A stretch of DNA of 64,000 nt, from the NCBI RefSeq assembly GCF_003340565.1, contig NZ_QPLK01000002.1:1-64000 (forward strand). The letters are read 5' to 3'. Numbering within the stretch: the first letter of the stretch is position 1; every line of letters begins with the position of its first letter. The notes under the pieces are model-generated. The model worked only from the letters and a program-made list of their open reading frames with translations. It had not been told where the DNA came from and made no database searches. A program made the position numbers and the translations under genes. This DNA is from Rhodovulum sp. 12E13 (GTDB taxonomy: Bacteria; Pseudomonadota; Alphaproteobacteria; Rhodobacterales; Rhodobacteraceae). Of this stretch, positions 38,180 through 46,398 are shown piece by piece.

Positions 38180-39601
38180 TTACCGCTGCCGGCCGATCGC
38201 GCCCACGAGATCGTCCGCCACGTCGCCCCAGCCGCGCAGCCGCGCCCGAGCGATGCGGCGCTCGAGGGCGGCGCGGTGGTCGGGGTCGGCCACGAGCCGC
38301 CGGCAGGCCGCCTCGATCGACGAGATCGAGCGGGGATCGCAGTATTCCACCATGTCGCCGCCGACTTCGGGCATCGACGAGACGCCAGACACGACGCCTG
38401 TCTTGCCGTAACCGAGGCTCTCGCCGATGGGCAGGCCCCACCCCTCCTTCAGCGAGACGCTGACCGTGAAGAGACTGTTGCGATACAGGTGGTCGAGCTC
38501 GGCATCCGTCGGCCCGTGAACCACCCGGATCCAGCCGCCGAGATTGCCGGTGGCCGCCATCAGCTTCTCGAAATCCTCGTTGAGCCAGCCGGCGCGGCCG
38601 GCCAGCACGAGGCGGGGCACGTCGAGCGAGGTGTCGGCGCGCAGCCTGTCCCAGGCTTGCGCCAGCGCCCAGAGGTTCTTGCGGATCTCGAGCGTGCCGA
38701 CGGACAGCGCGTAGGGCCGCGTCGACAGGCTCGCCACGGAATCGCTCAGCCCCTGGCGGATGTCGACGCGATCACGGCCCGCGCGCACCGCGGGCGCCCT
38801 CGCCGCCGCCTCGTCCGGCAGGACGAGGCGCGACTGGGTCAGCGGTATCACGTCGATCGGGGCCTCGCTGCCATGCGCGTCGAGAAAGGCGCGCAGGTCT
38901 GCCGCGGTGGCTTGCGAATTGGCGAGGTAGCGGTCGGTGAACGCCATCGTCGCGGTCAGCCAGTCGCGGAACTCGAGTGCCGATTGCCGCGGGAAGAGCT
39001 CCGGGCACAGGATTGGGCAGAGATCATGCACCAGCAGCGCCACCTGAAGGCCGGCCTCGTGCGCCCGGCGATGCATCTCGATGATCCGGCGGTCGCGCCA
39101 CGCGGCATCGAGCACGACCAAGGTGTCGCCGGGTCGGGCGTCGGCGGACAGGTCGCGTGGCGCGGGGCGGCGCGCCGTGGCACGCCCCGCGGCTTCCGCC
39201 TTCGCATCCATCCACTCGGAGATGGAGCTGTTGCGCTGCGCGAAATGCGCCTCGCGCCCGCGCGCGGCGTTCCAGTCGCGGATCGCCCTGTGGAAGCGAT
39301 AGGCAAGCGGCCGATCGATGTATCGCCCGAGCGTGGGCAGGGGGCTACCCTTCGCGCCGTCGCCGCCGAGCGCCATCGACAGGCTGGCGACGTCGGCCAC
39401 GCCTCCGGGGATCTCGGCCACCGGCAGCCAGCGATACTCGCCCGAGCCGAAATCGAGGAAGGCCAGAGCCGCCCGATCGCCCCCCACACGCTCGGCGACC
39501 TGGTGGATCAGGTTGAGCACGACGCGCTGGATTCCAGACGGGTGCTGATACTGCGCCACGAACCGGCGCAGATCGGAAATCTCGAAGAAGATCATGCTCA
39601 T
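38180..39601 (-). CDS. Glycosyltransferase, GT4 family
   Basis: 473 residues. N-terminal half has ISDLRRFVAQYQHPSGIQRVVL (acceptor-side loop with SGIQRV, as in mannosyl/rhamnosyl transferases) and LLVHDLCPILCPELFPRQ; the C-terminal Rossmann half has YALSVGTLEIRKNLWALAQAW, LVLAGRAGWLNEDFEKLM, VHGPTDAELDHLYRNSLFTV and the donor-binding SLKEGWGLPIGESLGYGK, an EX7E motif. Cytoplasmic, likely working on a surface glycan. It lies at the right edge of the surface-protein island and is transcribed leftward, separate from the other glycan genes. Confidence 0.88.
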   Translation of the reverse strand: MSMIFFEISDLRRFVAQYQHPSGIQRVVLNLIHQVAERVGGDRAALAFLDFGSGEYRWLPVAEIPGGVADVASLSMALGGDGAKGSPLPTLGRYIDRPLAYRFHRAIRDWNAARGREAHFAQRNSSISEWMDAKAEAAGRATARRPAPRDLSADARPGDTLVVLDAAWRDRRIIEMHRRAHEAGLQVALLVHDLCPILCPELFPRQSALEFRDWLTATMAFTDRYLANSQATAADLRAFLDAHGSEAPIDVIPLTQSRLVLPDEAAARAPAVRAGRDRVDIRQGLSDSVASLSTRPYALSVGTLEIRKNLWALAQAWDRLRADTSLDVPRLVLAGRAGWLNEDFEKLMAATGNLGGWIRVVHGPTDAELDHLYRNSLFTVSVSLKEGWGLPIGESLGYGKTGVVSGVSSMPEVGGDMVEYCDPRSISSIEAACRRLVADPDHRAALERRIARARLRGWGDVADDLVGAIGRQR

Positions 39602-39711
39602 GGCGAAGGCTCGCTCGTTTCCTGTCCGCGTGCCGCCATGCCCGGCGGGGCCGCCTTAAGGTCCGGGCGGTCTATGGGGCAATTCGCGGACGAGCGCCAG
39701 AGCGGCCTCGA

Positions 39712-40251
39712 TCATGCGCCAGGCGGCCGGCGCTCAACGCCCGGGCGCTCGTCGTTGCCGCCGCGCCGGCGGGTGAGGGCCCTTTCGCCGCGCCGCTCCA
39801 GCGATCCGAGCAGCCGGGTGACGATCAGCGCCAGAACGGTGGAGAGGGTAGCCAGCGGCCAGAGGCCGAGGCCGGCGGCCAGCCCGACCGAGGCCGACAG
39901 CCACAGCCCCGCCCCGGTGGTCAGCCCGCGCACCTTGTCGCCGGTGAAGATGATCATGCCCGCGGCGAGGAAGGCCACGCCGCTCGTGACCGCCTCGATG
40001 ATGCGGATCGGGTCGGTTCGGACGGTGTCGGCGTAGCTGTCGGCGCGGCTCACGAGCTCGACCATGATGAGGGTATAGACGGCCGAAGCCAGCCCCACGA
40101 GAATATGCGTGCGCAGCCCGGCCGGCCGGTTCTTGACCTCGCGCTCCAGCCCGATCAGCGCACAGAGGAGGGCGGCGCCGCCCAGCCGCACGAGGAGCAC
40201 CGGCCAGGAAAGGACGGGGGCGCCGAACAGCTCCGCCGAGAGCTCTGCCAT
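39712..40251 (-). CDS. MgtC/SapB family membrane protein
   Basis: 179 residues, four or five membrane helices. MgtC family marks: RLGGAALLCALIGLEREVKNRPAGLRTHILVGLASAV at the N-terminus (quoted here as two parts: LIGLEREVKNRPAGLRTH and ILVGLASAV), then IIEAVTSGVAFLAAGMIIF and KVRGLTTGAGLWLSASVGLA. It lacks the ACT-like C-terminal domain of Salmonella MgtC, having only a basic tail. Role in magnesium limitation or membrane potential is known for the family; nothing here shows which. It is 12 bp downstream of the SDR gene on the same strand. Confidence 0.9.
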   Translation of the reverse strand: MAELSAELFGAPVLSWPVLLVRLGGAALLCALIGLEREVKNRPAGLRTHILVGLASAVYTLIMVELVSRADSYADTVRTDPIRIIEAVTSGVAFLAAGMIIFTGDKVRGLTTGAGLWLSASVGLAAGLGLWPLATLSTVLALIVTRLLGSLERRGERALTRRRGGNDERPGVERRPPGA

Positions 40252-40263
40252 TGCGCCGACCGC

Positions 40264-41118
40264 TCAGGCGTTGACCACGGTGCCCCCGTTCGGGTGCAGG
40301 CACTGGCCCGAGAAATAGCTGCCGTCGTCGGAGGCGAGGAAGAGGTACGAGGTTGCCACTTCCCATGGCTGGCCGGCACGGCCCATCGCCGTCTGCGTGC
40401 CGAAATCCCCGACGTTCTCGGCCGGGATCGAGCCGGGGATGAGGGGTGTCCAGATCGGCCCCGGCGCCACGGCGTTGACGCGGATGCCCCTGGGCGTCAG
40501 CGCCTTCGCCATGGATCGGGCAAGGGCCAGCGTCGCGCCGCGCGTCGTCGAATAGGCGACAAGACCGGCATTGCCTTTGAAGGCGTTGACCGAGGTGGTG
40601 TAGATGATCGACGCGCCCTCGCCGAGGTGGGGCAGCGCGGCCTGGGTGACGAAGAAGGCGCTCATCACGTTGCTGTCGACGATGCGGCGCAGGAACTCCT
40701 CGTCGATGTCCTCGAGGCCGCGGTCGAGCCATTGCTGCGCCGCGTTGTTCACCACGATGTCGAGCCGGCCGAACGCCTCGAGCGTCTTTTCCACCGCGTG
40801 CCGACACTGCTCTGCACGGCCGAGATCGCCGGGAATGGCGAGCGCCTTCGCACCTTCTGCCTCGACCAGCCGCTTGGTCTCTTCGGCGTCCTCGTGCTCG
40901 TTCAGGTAGGCGATGGCGGCATTCGCCCCCTCCCGGGCGAAGAGCACCGAGACCGCCCTGCCGATACCGCTGTCGCCGCCGGTGATCAGGGCCACCCTGC
41001 CCGTCAGCTTGCCCACGCCGGGATGGCGGGGCATGCAGTCGGGCTGCGGGGTCATCGGCCCTTCGAGGGCTGGCATCCTGTCCTGCTCCTGCGGCGGGAT
41101 CGTGGGGGCATCGGGCAT
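40264..41118 (-). CDS. SDR oxidoreductase (YghA-like) with altered YxxxK
   Basis: 284 residues with an N-terminal extension (about 1-38) typical of the YghA/glucose-dehydrogenase-like stress SDRs. Rossmann motif GRVALITGGDSGIGRAV, NNAA in IVVNNAAQQW, catalytic Ser in IIYTTSVNAFKG, and Tyr in AYSTTRGATLALARSM: the position of the essential Lys in YxxxK is Arg. The C-terminal PGPIWTPLIPGSIP and SGQCLHPNGGTVVN segments are conserved in the family. The Arg may keep partial function or indicate loss of catalysis. Start ATG 41118 has AGGAGAG upstream. Probably co-transcribed with the MgtC-like gene. Confidence 0.9.
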   Translation of the reverse strand: MPDAPTIPPQEQDRMPALEGPMTPQPDCMPRHPGVGKLTGRVALITGGDSGIGRAVSVLFAREGANAAIAYLNEHEDAEETKRLVEAEGAKALAIPGDLGRAEQCRHAVEKTLEAFGRLDIVVNNAAQQWLDRGLEDIDEEFLRRIVDSNVMSAFFVTQAALPHLGEGASIIYTTSVNAFKGNAGLVAYSTTRGATLALARSMAKALTPRGIRVNAVAPGPIWTPLIPGSIPAENVGDFGTQTAMGRAGQPWEVATSYLFLASDDGSYFSGQCLHPNGGTVVNA

Positions 41119-41385
41119 CGGTCTCTCTCTCCTGGCGCGGCGCGGCCGGACGGCGGTGTCGGGCTCGGGCGGATGGTCGCCGGGTTAACGGTGTGCCGCG
41201 GGCGGTGTTCCTGATGCGCCGCCCGCCGGCCGCGCTCGCCCGTCTGCCGATGTCACGGAACAGCTGCGGCGCCCGGCGCTTTCCGACAGGAGGCTTCGCG
41301 CCTAGGTAAGGCGTGAGAGCGGTGTCGGCGCGGGCCGGTGCGCGCGCTTCGGCCACGGGGCCGATTTCCCATCGAGAGCGACCGA

Positions 41386-42051
41386 ATGACCGACCAGAGC
41401 GATCCACAGACCTATGACGACGCGGTGGCCCGGCACGGTCGATCCGGCCTCGGCCCGGTGCAGGAGATCGTCGCCCGGCTCGAGGGCCCGTCGCAGAACG
41501 AGAGGGTGACGCTCGGCGACGCAATCGAGGCGTTCGGTCGCCGCTCCTTTCTGCCGCTGCTGATGGTGCCGGCGCTGCTCGTGGTCTCGCCGCTCTCGGG
41601 CATTCCGTTCTTCTCGTCGCTCTGCGGCCTGACCATCGCGCTCATCGCCGGGCAGATGCTCTGGCCGGGGCAGGATTACCTCTGGTTGCCCGATCGCTTC
41701 ACCCGGCAGACCATCAGCGGGGAGCGCGCGCGCAATGCGTTGGCCCGGCTCGCCCGCTTCGCCCGCTGGCTCGACACGCATTCAAGGGAGCGGTTCTCGG
41801 TGCTCGTCGGTCACCGCCCCGGGCGCAAGGCCATCGAGGTGTGCTGCCTGCTCGCCGGTCTGTCGATGCCGGTGCTCGAGATCGTGCCCTTCTCGTCGTC
41901 GATCCTGGGGGTTTCGGTGTTGTTCATGGCGACCGGCCTGCTCACGCGCGACGGCCTGTTCGCGCTGCTCGGCCTGTGCGTGCTGGTCGCCACGCCGCTC
42001 TTGCCCGTGCTCGTGGTCGACAACGTGCTGGATGGCAACGGCGCAGGCTGA
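41386..42051 (+). CDS. ExoD-family exopolysaccharide-related membrane protein
   Basis: 221 residues starting at ATG 41386. Cytoplasmic N-terminus (VQEIVARLEGPSQNERVTLGDAIEAFG), followed by hydrophobic segments: SFLPLLMVPALLVVSPLSG, SLCGLTIALIAGQML, CCLLAGLSMPVLEIVPFSSS and GLFALLGLCVLVATPLLPVL. This matches the ExoD family named from Sinorhizobium meliloti, where it affects exopolysaccharide synthesis and alkaline tolerance. It stands alone, divergent from the SDR gene across 267 bp of featureless intergenic DNA. Confidence 0.88.
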   Translation: MTDQSDPQTYDDAVARHGRSGLGPVQEIVARLEGPSQNERVTLGDAIEAFGRRSFLPLLMVPALLVVSPLSGIPFFSSLCGLTIALIAGQMLWPGQDYLWLPDRFTRQTISGERARNALARLARFARWLDTHSRERFSVLVGHRPGRKAIEVCCLLAGLSMPVLEIVPFSSSILGVSVLFMATGLLTRDGLFALLGLCVLVATPLLPVLVVDNVLDGNGAG

Positions 42052-42206
42052 CCGGTGCGGCAATTGACAGCGGGCAGCCCCCTTCCTAGCGTCCGCCGCA
42101 CTGCGTGCGCCCCGCCCGCCAGCGGCAGCCGATCCGCACCCGCACCCGCCCGGACCACGCTGCACGGCCGTCGGCGCGTGCGCCTCGGGCCAGACCGGAG
42201 CCACCC

Positions 42207-44000
42207 ATGACGACCAAGAAACCCGACCTGCGCTCGCGCCAGTGGTTCGACAATCTCGACGATCCCGAGATGACGGCGCTCTACATCGAGCGCTATCTCA
42301 ACTACGGGCTCACGCTGGACGAGCTGCGCGCGGGCAAGCCGATCATCGCCATCGCCCAGACGGGCAGCGACCTGTCGCCCTGCAACCGCCACCATCTCGA
42401 ACTGGCCAAGCGCGTGCGCGACGGCATCACCGCGGCGGGCGGCGTGCCGCTCGAGGTGCCGTGCCACCCGATCCAGGAGACGGGAAAGCGCCCGACGGCG
42501 ATGCTCGACCGCAACCTGCAGTATCTCTCGCTGGTCGAGAGCCTGTTCGGCTACCCGATCGACGGCGTGGTTCTGACCATCGGCTGCGACAAGACCACGC
42601 CGGCGCTGCTGATGGCGGCGGCGACGGTGGGCATTCCCGCGCTCGCGCTTTCGGTCGGGCCGATGCTCAACGGCTGGCACAAGGGCAAACGCGCGGGCTC
42701 GGGCAGCGTGATCTGGGACGCACGGCAGCGCATGGCCGCCGGCGAGATCGACGCCGAGGAATTCCTGCAGATCGCCGCCTCGTCGGCCCCCTCGGTCGGC
42801 TACTGCAACACGATGGGCACGGCGACGACGATGAACTCGCTCGCCGAGGCGCTCGGCATGCAGCTTCCCGGCTCGGCCGCGATCCCCGCGCCGCACCGCG
42901 AGCGGGGTCAGATGGCGTGGCATACCGGGCAGCGCATCGTCGAGATGGTGCACGAGGATCTGCGGCCCGCCGGTGTCATGACGCGGGAGGCGTTCGAGAA
43001 CGCCATCGTCGTGTGTTCGGCGCTCGGCGGCTCGACCAACGCGCCCATCCACCTCAACGCCATCGCGGCGCATCTCGGCATCGAACTGACGAACGCCGAC
43101 TGGGAGCGGATCGGCTACGAGATCCCTCTCCTGGTCAATCTCCAGCCCGTCGGCACCTATCTCGGCGAGGATTTCCACCGCGCGGGCGGCGTGCCGGCCG
43201 TCGTGGGAGAGTTGCTGCGGGCGGGGCTGCTGCCGCACCCCGACGCGCCCACCGCCGCGGGCCGCACGATGCGCGATCTCTACGCGGGCGCTCCGATCCA
43301 CGACGCCGACGTGATCCGCACCCTCGACGCGCCGATCCTGCGGAACGCGGGGTTCCTGAACCTCTCGGGCAATCTCTTCGACTCCGCGATCATGAAGACC
43401 TCGGCCATCGGCGACGAGTTCCGCGCGCGTTACCTCGAGACGGCCGACGACCCCATGGCCTTCGAGGGCACCGCGGCGGTGTTCGACGGGCCCGAGGATT
43501 ATCACGCCCGTATCGACGACCCCGCACTCGCACTGGACGAGCATACGGTGCTCGTCATGCGCGGGGCCGGGCCGATCGGATATCCCGGCGGGGCCGAAGT
43601 GGTGAACATGCGCCCGCCCTCCTACCTCATCAGGCGCGGCATCCGCGCGCTGCCCTGCATCGGAGACGGCCGGCAATCGGGCACGTCCGGCTCGGCGTCG
43701 ATCCTCAACGCCGCGCCCGAGGCGGCCGACGGCGGGGGGCTGGCCCTGCTGCGCATGGGCGACAGGGTGCGCGTCGACCTAAATACCCGCCGCGCCGACA
43801 TGCTCGTGCCCGAGGACGAGATCGCGCGCAGGCGGGCGGAGCTCGAAGCGGCCGGCGGCTATCCCGTCCCCGAGAGCCAGTCGCCCTGGCAGGCGCTGTT
43901 CCGCGAGAAGGTGCGCCCCTTCGACAAGGGCGCGGTGATGCGCGGGGCGACCGAACACCGCGACATCGCGGGCCGGCACCTGCCGCGCAACAACCACTGA
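42207..44000 (+). CDS. IlvD/Edd family sugar-acid dehydratase
   Basis: 597 residues from ATG 42207. Fe-S dehydratase of the IlvD/Edd family: Cys in [32 protein letters not shown] and [20 protein letters not shown] are the three cluster ligands, and [20 protein letters not shown] is conserved at the C-terminal active site. The sequence resembles the sub-group acting on aldonic acids (L-arabinonate, D-xylonate and similar) rather than the biosynthetic dihydroxyacid dehydratase. The next gene, 9 bp downstream, is a 2-keto-3-deoxy-sugar-acid kinase, which supports the sugar-acid reading: dehydration of an aldonate to a 2-keto-3-deoxy acid. No regulator or transporter is adjacent. Confidence 0.88.
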   Translation: MTTKKPDLRSRQWFDNLDDPEMTALYIERYLNYGLTLDELRAGKPIIAIAQTGSDLSPCNRHHLELAKRVRDGITAAGGVPLEVPCHPIQETGKRPTAMLDRNLQYLSLVESLFGYPIDGVVLTIGCDKTTPALLMAAATVGIPALALSVGPMLNGWHKGKRAGSGSVIWDARQRMAAGEIDAEEFLQIAASSAPSVGYCNTMGTATTMNSLAEALGMQLPGSAAIPAPHRERGQMAWHTGQRIVEMVHEDLRPAGVMTREAFENAIVVCSALGGSTNAPIHLNAIAAHLGIELTNADWERIGYEIPLLVNLQPVGTYLGEDFHRAGGVPAVVGELLRAGLLPHPDAPTAAGRTMRDLYAGAPIHDADVIRTLDAPILRNAGFLNLSGNLFDSAIMKTSAIGDEFRARYLETADDPMAFEGTAAVFDGPEDYHARIDDPALALDEHTVLVMRGAGPIGYPGGAEVVNMRPPSYLIRRGIRALPCIGDGRQSGTSGSASILNAAPEAADGGGLALLRMGDRVRVDLNTRRADMLVPEDEIARRRAELEAAGGYPVPESQSPWQALFREKVRPFDKGAVMRGATEHRDIAGRHLPRNNH

Positions 44001-44009
44001 GGGGGGCGC

Positions 44010-44927
44010 ATGGGCTGCCAGATCCTCTGCCTTGGCGAGCCGCTGGTCGAGTTCAACCAGGTCGGCGGCACCGAATGGCGCCAGGGCTTCGGCGGCGATG
44101 TGTCGAACGTGGCGGTCGCCGCGGCCCGTCAGGGCGCGCGGGCGGGCATCGCGACGCGGCTGGGCTCTGACGGCTTCGGGCGGATGCTGCGCGAGATGTG
44201 GGCGGCCGAGGGCGTCGATGCCGCCGCCGTCGAGGCCGATGCCGAGGCGCCAACGGGCCTCTACTTCGTCACCCACGGGGACGAGGGGCATGCCTTCGAG
44301 TATCGCCGGGCGGGCTCGGCCGCGAGCCGGATGACGCCCGGCACCCTGCCGCGCGCCGCCATCGAGGCGGCCGGAATCCTGCACCTTTCCGGTATCAGCC
44401 AGGCGATCAGCGAGAGCGCGCGCGCCGCCACCGTCGCGGCGATGGAGGCGGCGCGCGCTTCGGGCGCCCGCGTTTCCTACGACACCAACCTGCGCCTTGC
44501 GCTCTGGCCGCTGGACGACGCGCGGTCCGCGATCCTCGACGCGCTGTCGCGCGCCGATATCGCCCTGCCGGGCATCGACGACGCAAGGGCGGTTCTGGGC
44601 GAGGACGATCCCGAGCGCATCGTGGCGGCCATCCGCGACCTCGGCCCCGGGATCGTGGCTCTGACCCTCGGCAGGGAAGGCGTGCTTCTGGCCGACGGCG
44701 AGACGGTGACCCACGTGCCGGGCGTCGCGGTCGAGGCGGTCGACGCCACCGGCGCGGGCGATTGCTTCGACGGCGCCTTCCTCGCCCGCCTGGCCCTTAA
44801 CGACACGGCCCTCGACGCGGCGCGCTACGCCGCCGCCGCGGCGTCGCTCTCGACGACGGGCTACGGCGCGGTCGCGCCCATCCCCCGCCCCGACGCGGTG
44901 CGCGCGGCGCTCGACGCCCGGGGCTGA
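44010..44927 (+). CDS. PfkB-family kinase, 2-keto-3-deoxygluconate kinase-like
   Basis: 305 residues. PfkB signatures: GEPLVEFNQVGGTEWRQGFG and GGDVSNVAVAAARQGARAG at the N-terminus, and VDATGAGDCFDGAFLARLA near the C-terminus with the catalytic Asp and anion hole. Substrate-side residues (TGLYFVTHGDEGHAFEYRRAGSA, cut here to TGLYFVTHGDEGHAF and EYRRAGSA) fit KdgK, which phosphorylates 2-keto-3-deoxy-D-gluconate to KDPG. It lies 9 bp after the dehydratase gene. No KDPG aldolase is encoded nearby. Confidence 0.88.
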   Translation: MGCQILCLGEPLVEFNQVGGTEWRQGFGGDVSNVAVAAARQGARAGIATRLGSDGFGRMLREMWAAEGVDAAAVEADAEAPTGLYFVTHGDEGHAFEYRRAGSAASRMTPGTLPRAAIEAAGILHLSGISQAISESARAATVAAMEAARASGARVSYDTNLRLALWPLDDARSAILDALSRADIALPGIDDARAVLGEDDPERIVAAIRDLGPGIVALTLGREGVLLADGETVTHVPGVAVEAVDATGAGDCFDGAFLARLALNDTALDAARYAAAAASLSTTGYGAVAPIPRPDAVRAALDARG

Positions 44928-45017
44928 GCGCCGCCCTCGGCGGGTGCGCCTCGGGCGCCCGTTGATCGCCCTGCCGCGGCTCGGTAGCGTCGGCGCGCAA
45001 CAGACATGGAGGCACGC

Positions 45018-45776
45018 ATGGGCGGGATGGACGGCAAGTCGGTCATGATCACCGGGGCGAGCCGGGGGATCGGCGCGGCCGCCGCGCGCGCCTTCGCCGA
45101 GGCCGGCGCCCGGGTGGCGCTTCTCGCCCGCACCGAGGACAGCATCGCCGAGATCGCCGGCGAGATCGGGCCCGATCACGCCATCGCCATCCCGTGCGAC
45201 GTGTCGCGCTACTGGGAGGTCGAGACGGCGGTGAAGGCGACGGTGGGTGCCTTCGGGCGGCTCGACGTGCTGGTGGGCAATGCCGGCATCATCGACCCGA
45301 TCGGCCACATGGGCGGCCTCGACCCCGACGCATGGGGCCAGGCCATCGACGTGAATCTCAAGGGTGTCTTCCACGGGATGCGCGCGGCGCTGCCGGTGAT
45401 GCTGGAGCAGGGCGGCGGCACGGTCATCACCGTCTCGTCGGGCGCGGCGCACGGGCCGGTCGAAGGCTGGTCGGCCTATTGCGCGTCGAAGGCGGGCGCG
45501 GCCATGCTGACCCGCATGCTCGACAAGGAATACGGGCCGCGCGGCATCCGCGCCATGGGCCTCTCGCCAGGCACCGTCGCCACCGACATGCAGCGCGAGA
45601 TAAGGGCCTCGGGCATCAACCCGGTCAGCCAGCTCGACTGGTCGGAGCATATCCCGCCCGACTGGCCGGCCAAGGCGCTGGTCTGGATGTGCGGGCCCGA
45701 GGCGGCCGCCCATGCGGGGCAGGAGATCAGCCTGCGCGACGAGGGCATCCGCGCCACGCTGGGGCTGTCGCGGTGA
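45018..45776 (+). CDS. Short-chain dehydrogenase/reductase
   Basis: 252 residues starting at ATG 45018 with GGAGG five bases upstream (an ATG at 45006 is less well placed). Classical SDR: ITGASRGIGAAAARAFAE, GNAG in VLVGNAGIIDP, catalytic Ser in VITVSSGAAHGP and the intact YxxxK in AYCASKAGAAMLTRM. The C-terminus (EHIPPDWPAKALVWMCGPEA) is family-typical. It overlaps the crotonase gene by 4 nt (GTGA). Substrate unknown; position after the sugar-acid kinase suggests a sugar or hydroxyacid dehydrogenase. Confidence 0.9.
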   Translation: MGGMDGKSVMITGASRGIGAAAARAFAEAGARVALLARTEDSIAEIAGEIGPDHAIAIPCDVSRYWEVETAVKATVGAFGRLDVLVGNAGIIDPIGHMGGLDPDAWGQAIDVNLKGVFHGMRAALPVMLEQGGGTVITVSSGAAHGPVEGWSAYCASKAGAAMLTRMLDKEYGPRGIRAMGLSPGTVATDMQREIRASGINPVSQLDWSEHIPPDWPAKALVWMCGPEAAAHAGQEISLRDEGIRATLGLSR

Positions 45777-46390
45777 TCCGGCTCGACCGCGACGGCCCGG
45801 TCTGGACGCTGACGCTCGACCGACCCGACAAGGCCAACGCGCTCACGCGCGAGATGCTGGTGCAGATCCGCGATGCGGCGGCCGAGGCCGAGCAGGCCGG
45901 GTTGGCCGCGCTGATCCTGACGGGCACCGGCAAGGTCTTCTCCTCGGGGGCCGACATCGACGCGGCGCGGGCGGGGCTGGCGACCGACGGTGTGTGGGAG
46001 GAGGTGTCGTCGCGGATCGCGCGGCTGCCCTTCCTGACGGTCGCGGCGCTGAACGGCACGCTCGCCGGCGGCGCCTTCGGCATGGCACTGGCCTGCGACC
46101 TGCGGCTCGCGGTGCCGGGGGCCAGCTTCTTTTACCCGGTGATGCGGCTCGGCTTCCTGCCGCAGCCGTCCGACCCCGCGCGCCTCGCGGCGCTGATCGG
46201 GCCGTCGCGCGCGCGGATGCTGCTGATGGCGGGTCAGAAGATCGACGCCGAGACCGCGCTTGCCTGGGGCCTCGTGGACCGGATCGTGCCGAGAGAGGCG
46301 CTAGTCGAGGAGGCCCGCGCCCTGGCCGAGGCCCCGGTGGCCGCGCCGGAGCACATCCGGCGCACGATCAAGCGGATGATCCGCGGCTGA
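45773..46390 (+). CDS. Short crotonase-fold protein lacking both catalytic Glu
   Basis: 205 residues with a GTG start inside the SDR stop codon; usual enoyl-CoA hydratases have about 260 residues, so the C-terminal helical region is shortened. Crotonase core is clear: LDRPDKANALTREMLVQI, LTGTGKVFSSGADIDAA (oxyanion hole) and ALNGTLAGGAFGMALACDLR. The first catalytic Glu position (GGGCE in rat enoyl-CoA hydratase) is Gly in GGAFGMAL, and the second (QPE) is Val in FFYPVMRLGFLP. Both acids are absent, so hydratase activity is unlikely; isomerase, decarboxylase or thioesterase-like chemistry is possible. Confidence 0.85.
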   Translation: MIRLDRDGPVWTLTLDRPDKANALTREMLVQIRDAAAEAEQAGLAALILTGTGKVFSSGADIDAARAGLATDGVWEEVSSRIARLPFLTVAALNGTLAGGAFGMALACDLRLAVPGASFFYPVMRLGFLPQPSDPARLAALIGPSRARMLLMAGQKIDAETALAWGLVDRIVPREALVEEARALAEAPVAAPEHIRRTIKRMIRG

Positions 46391-46398
46391 AGGCGGCA

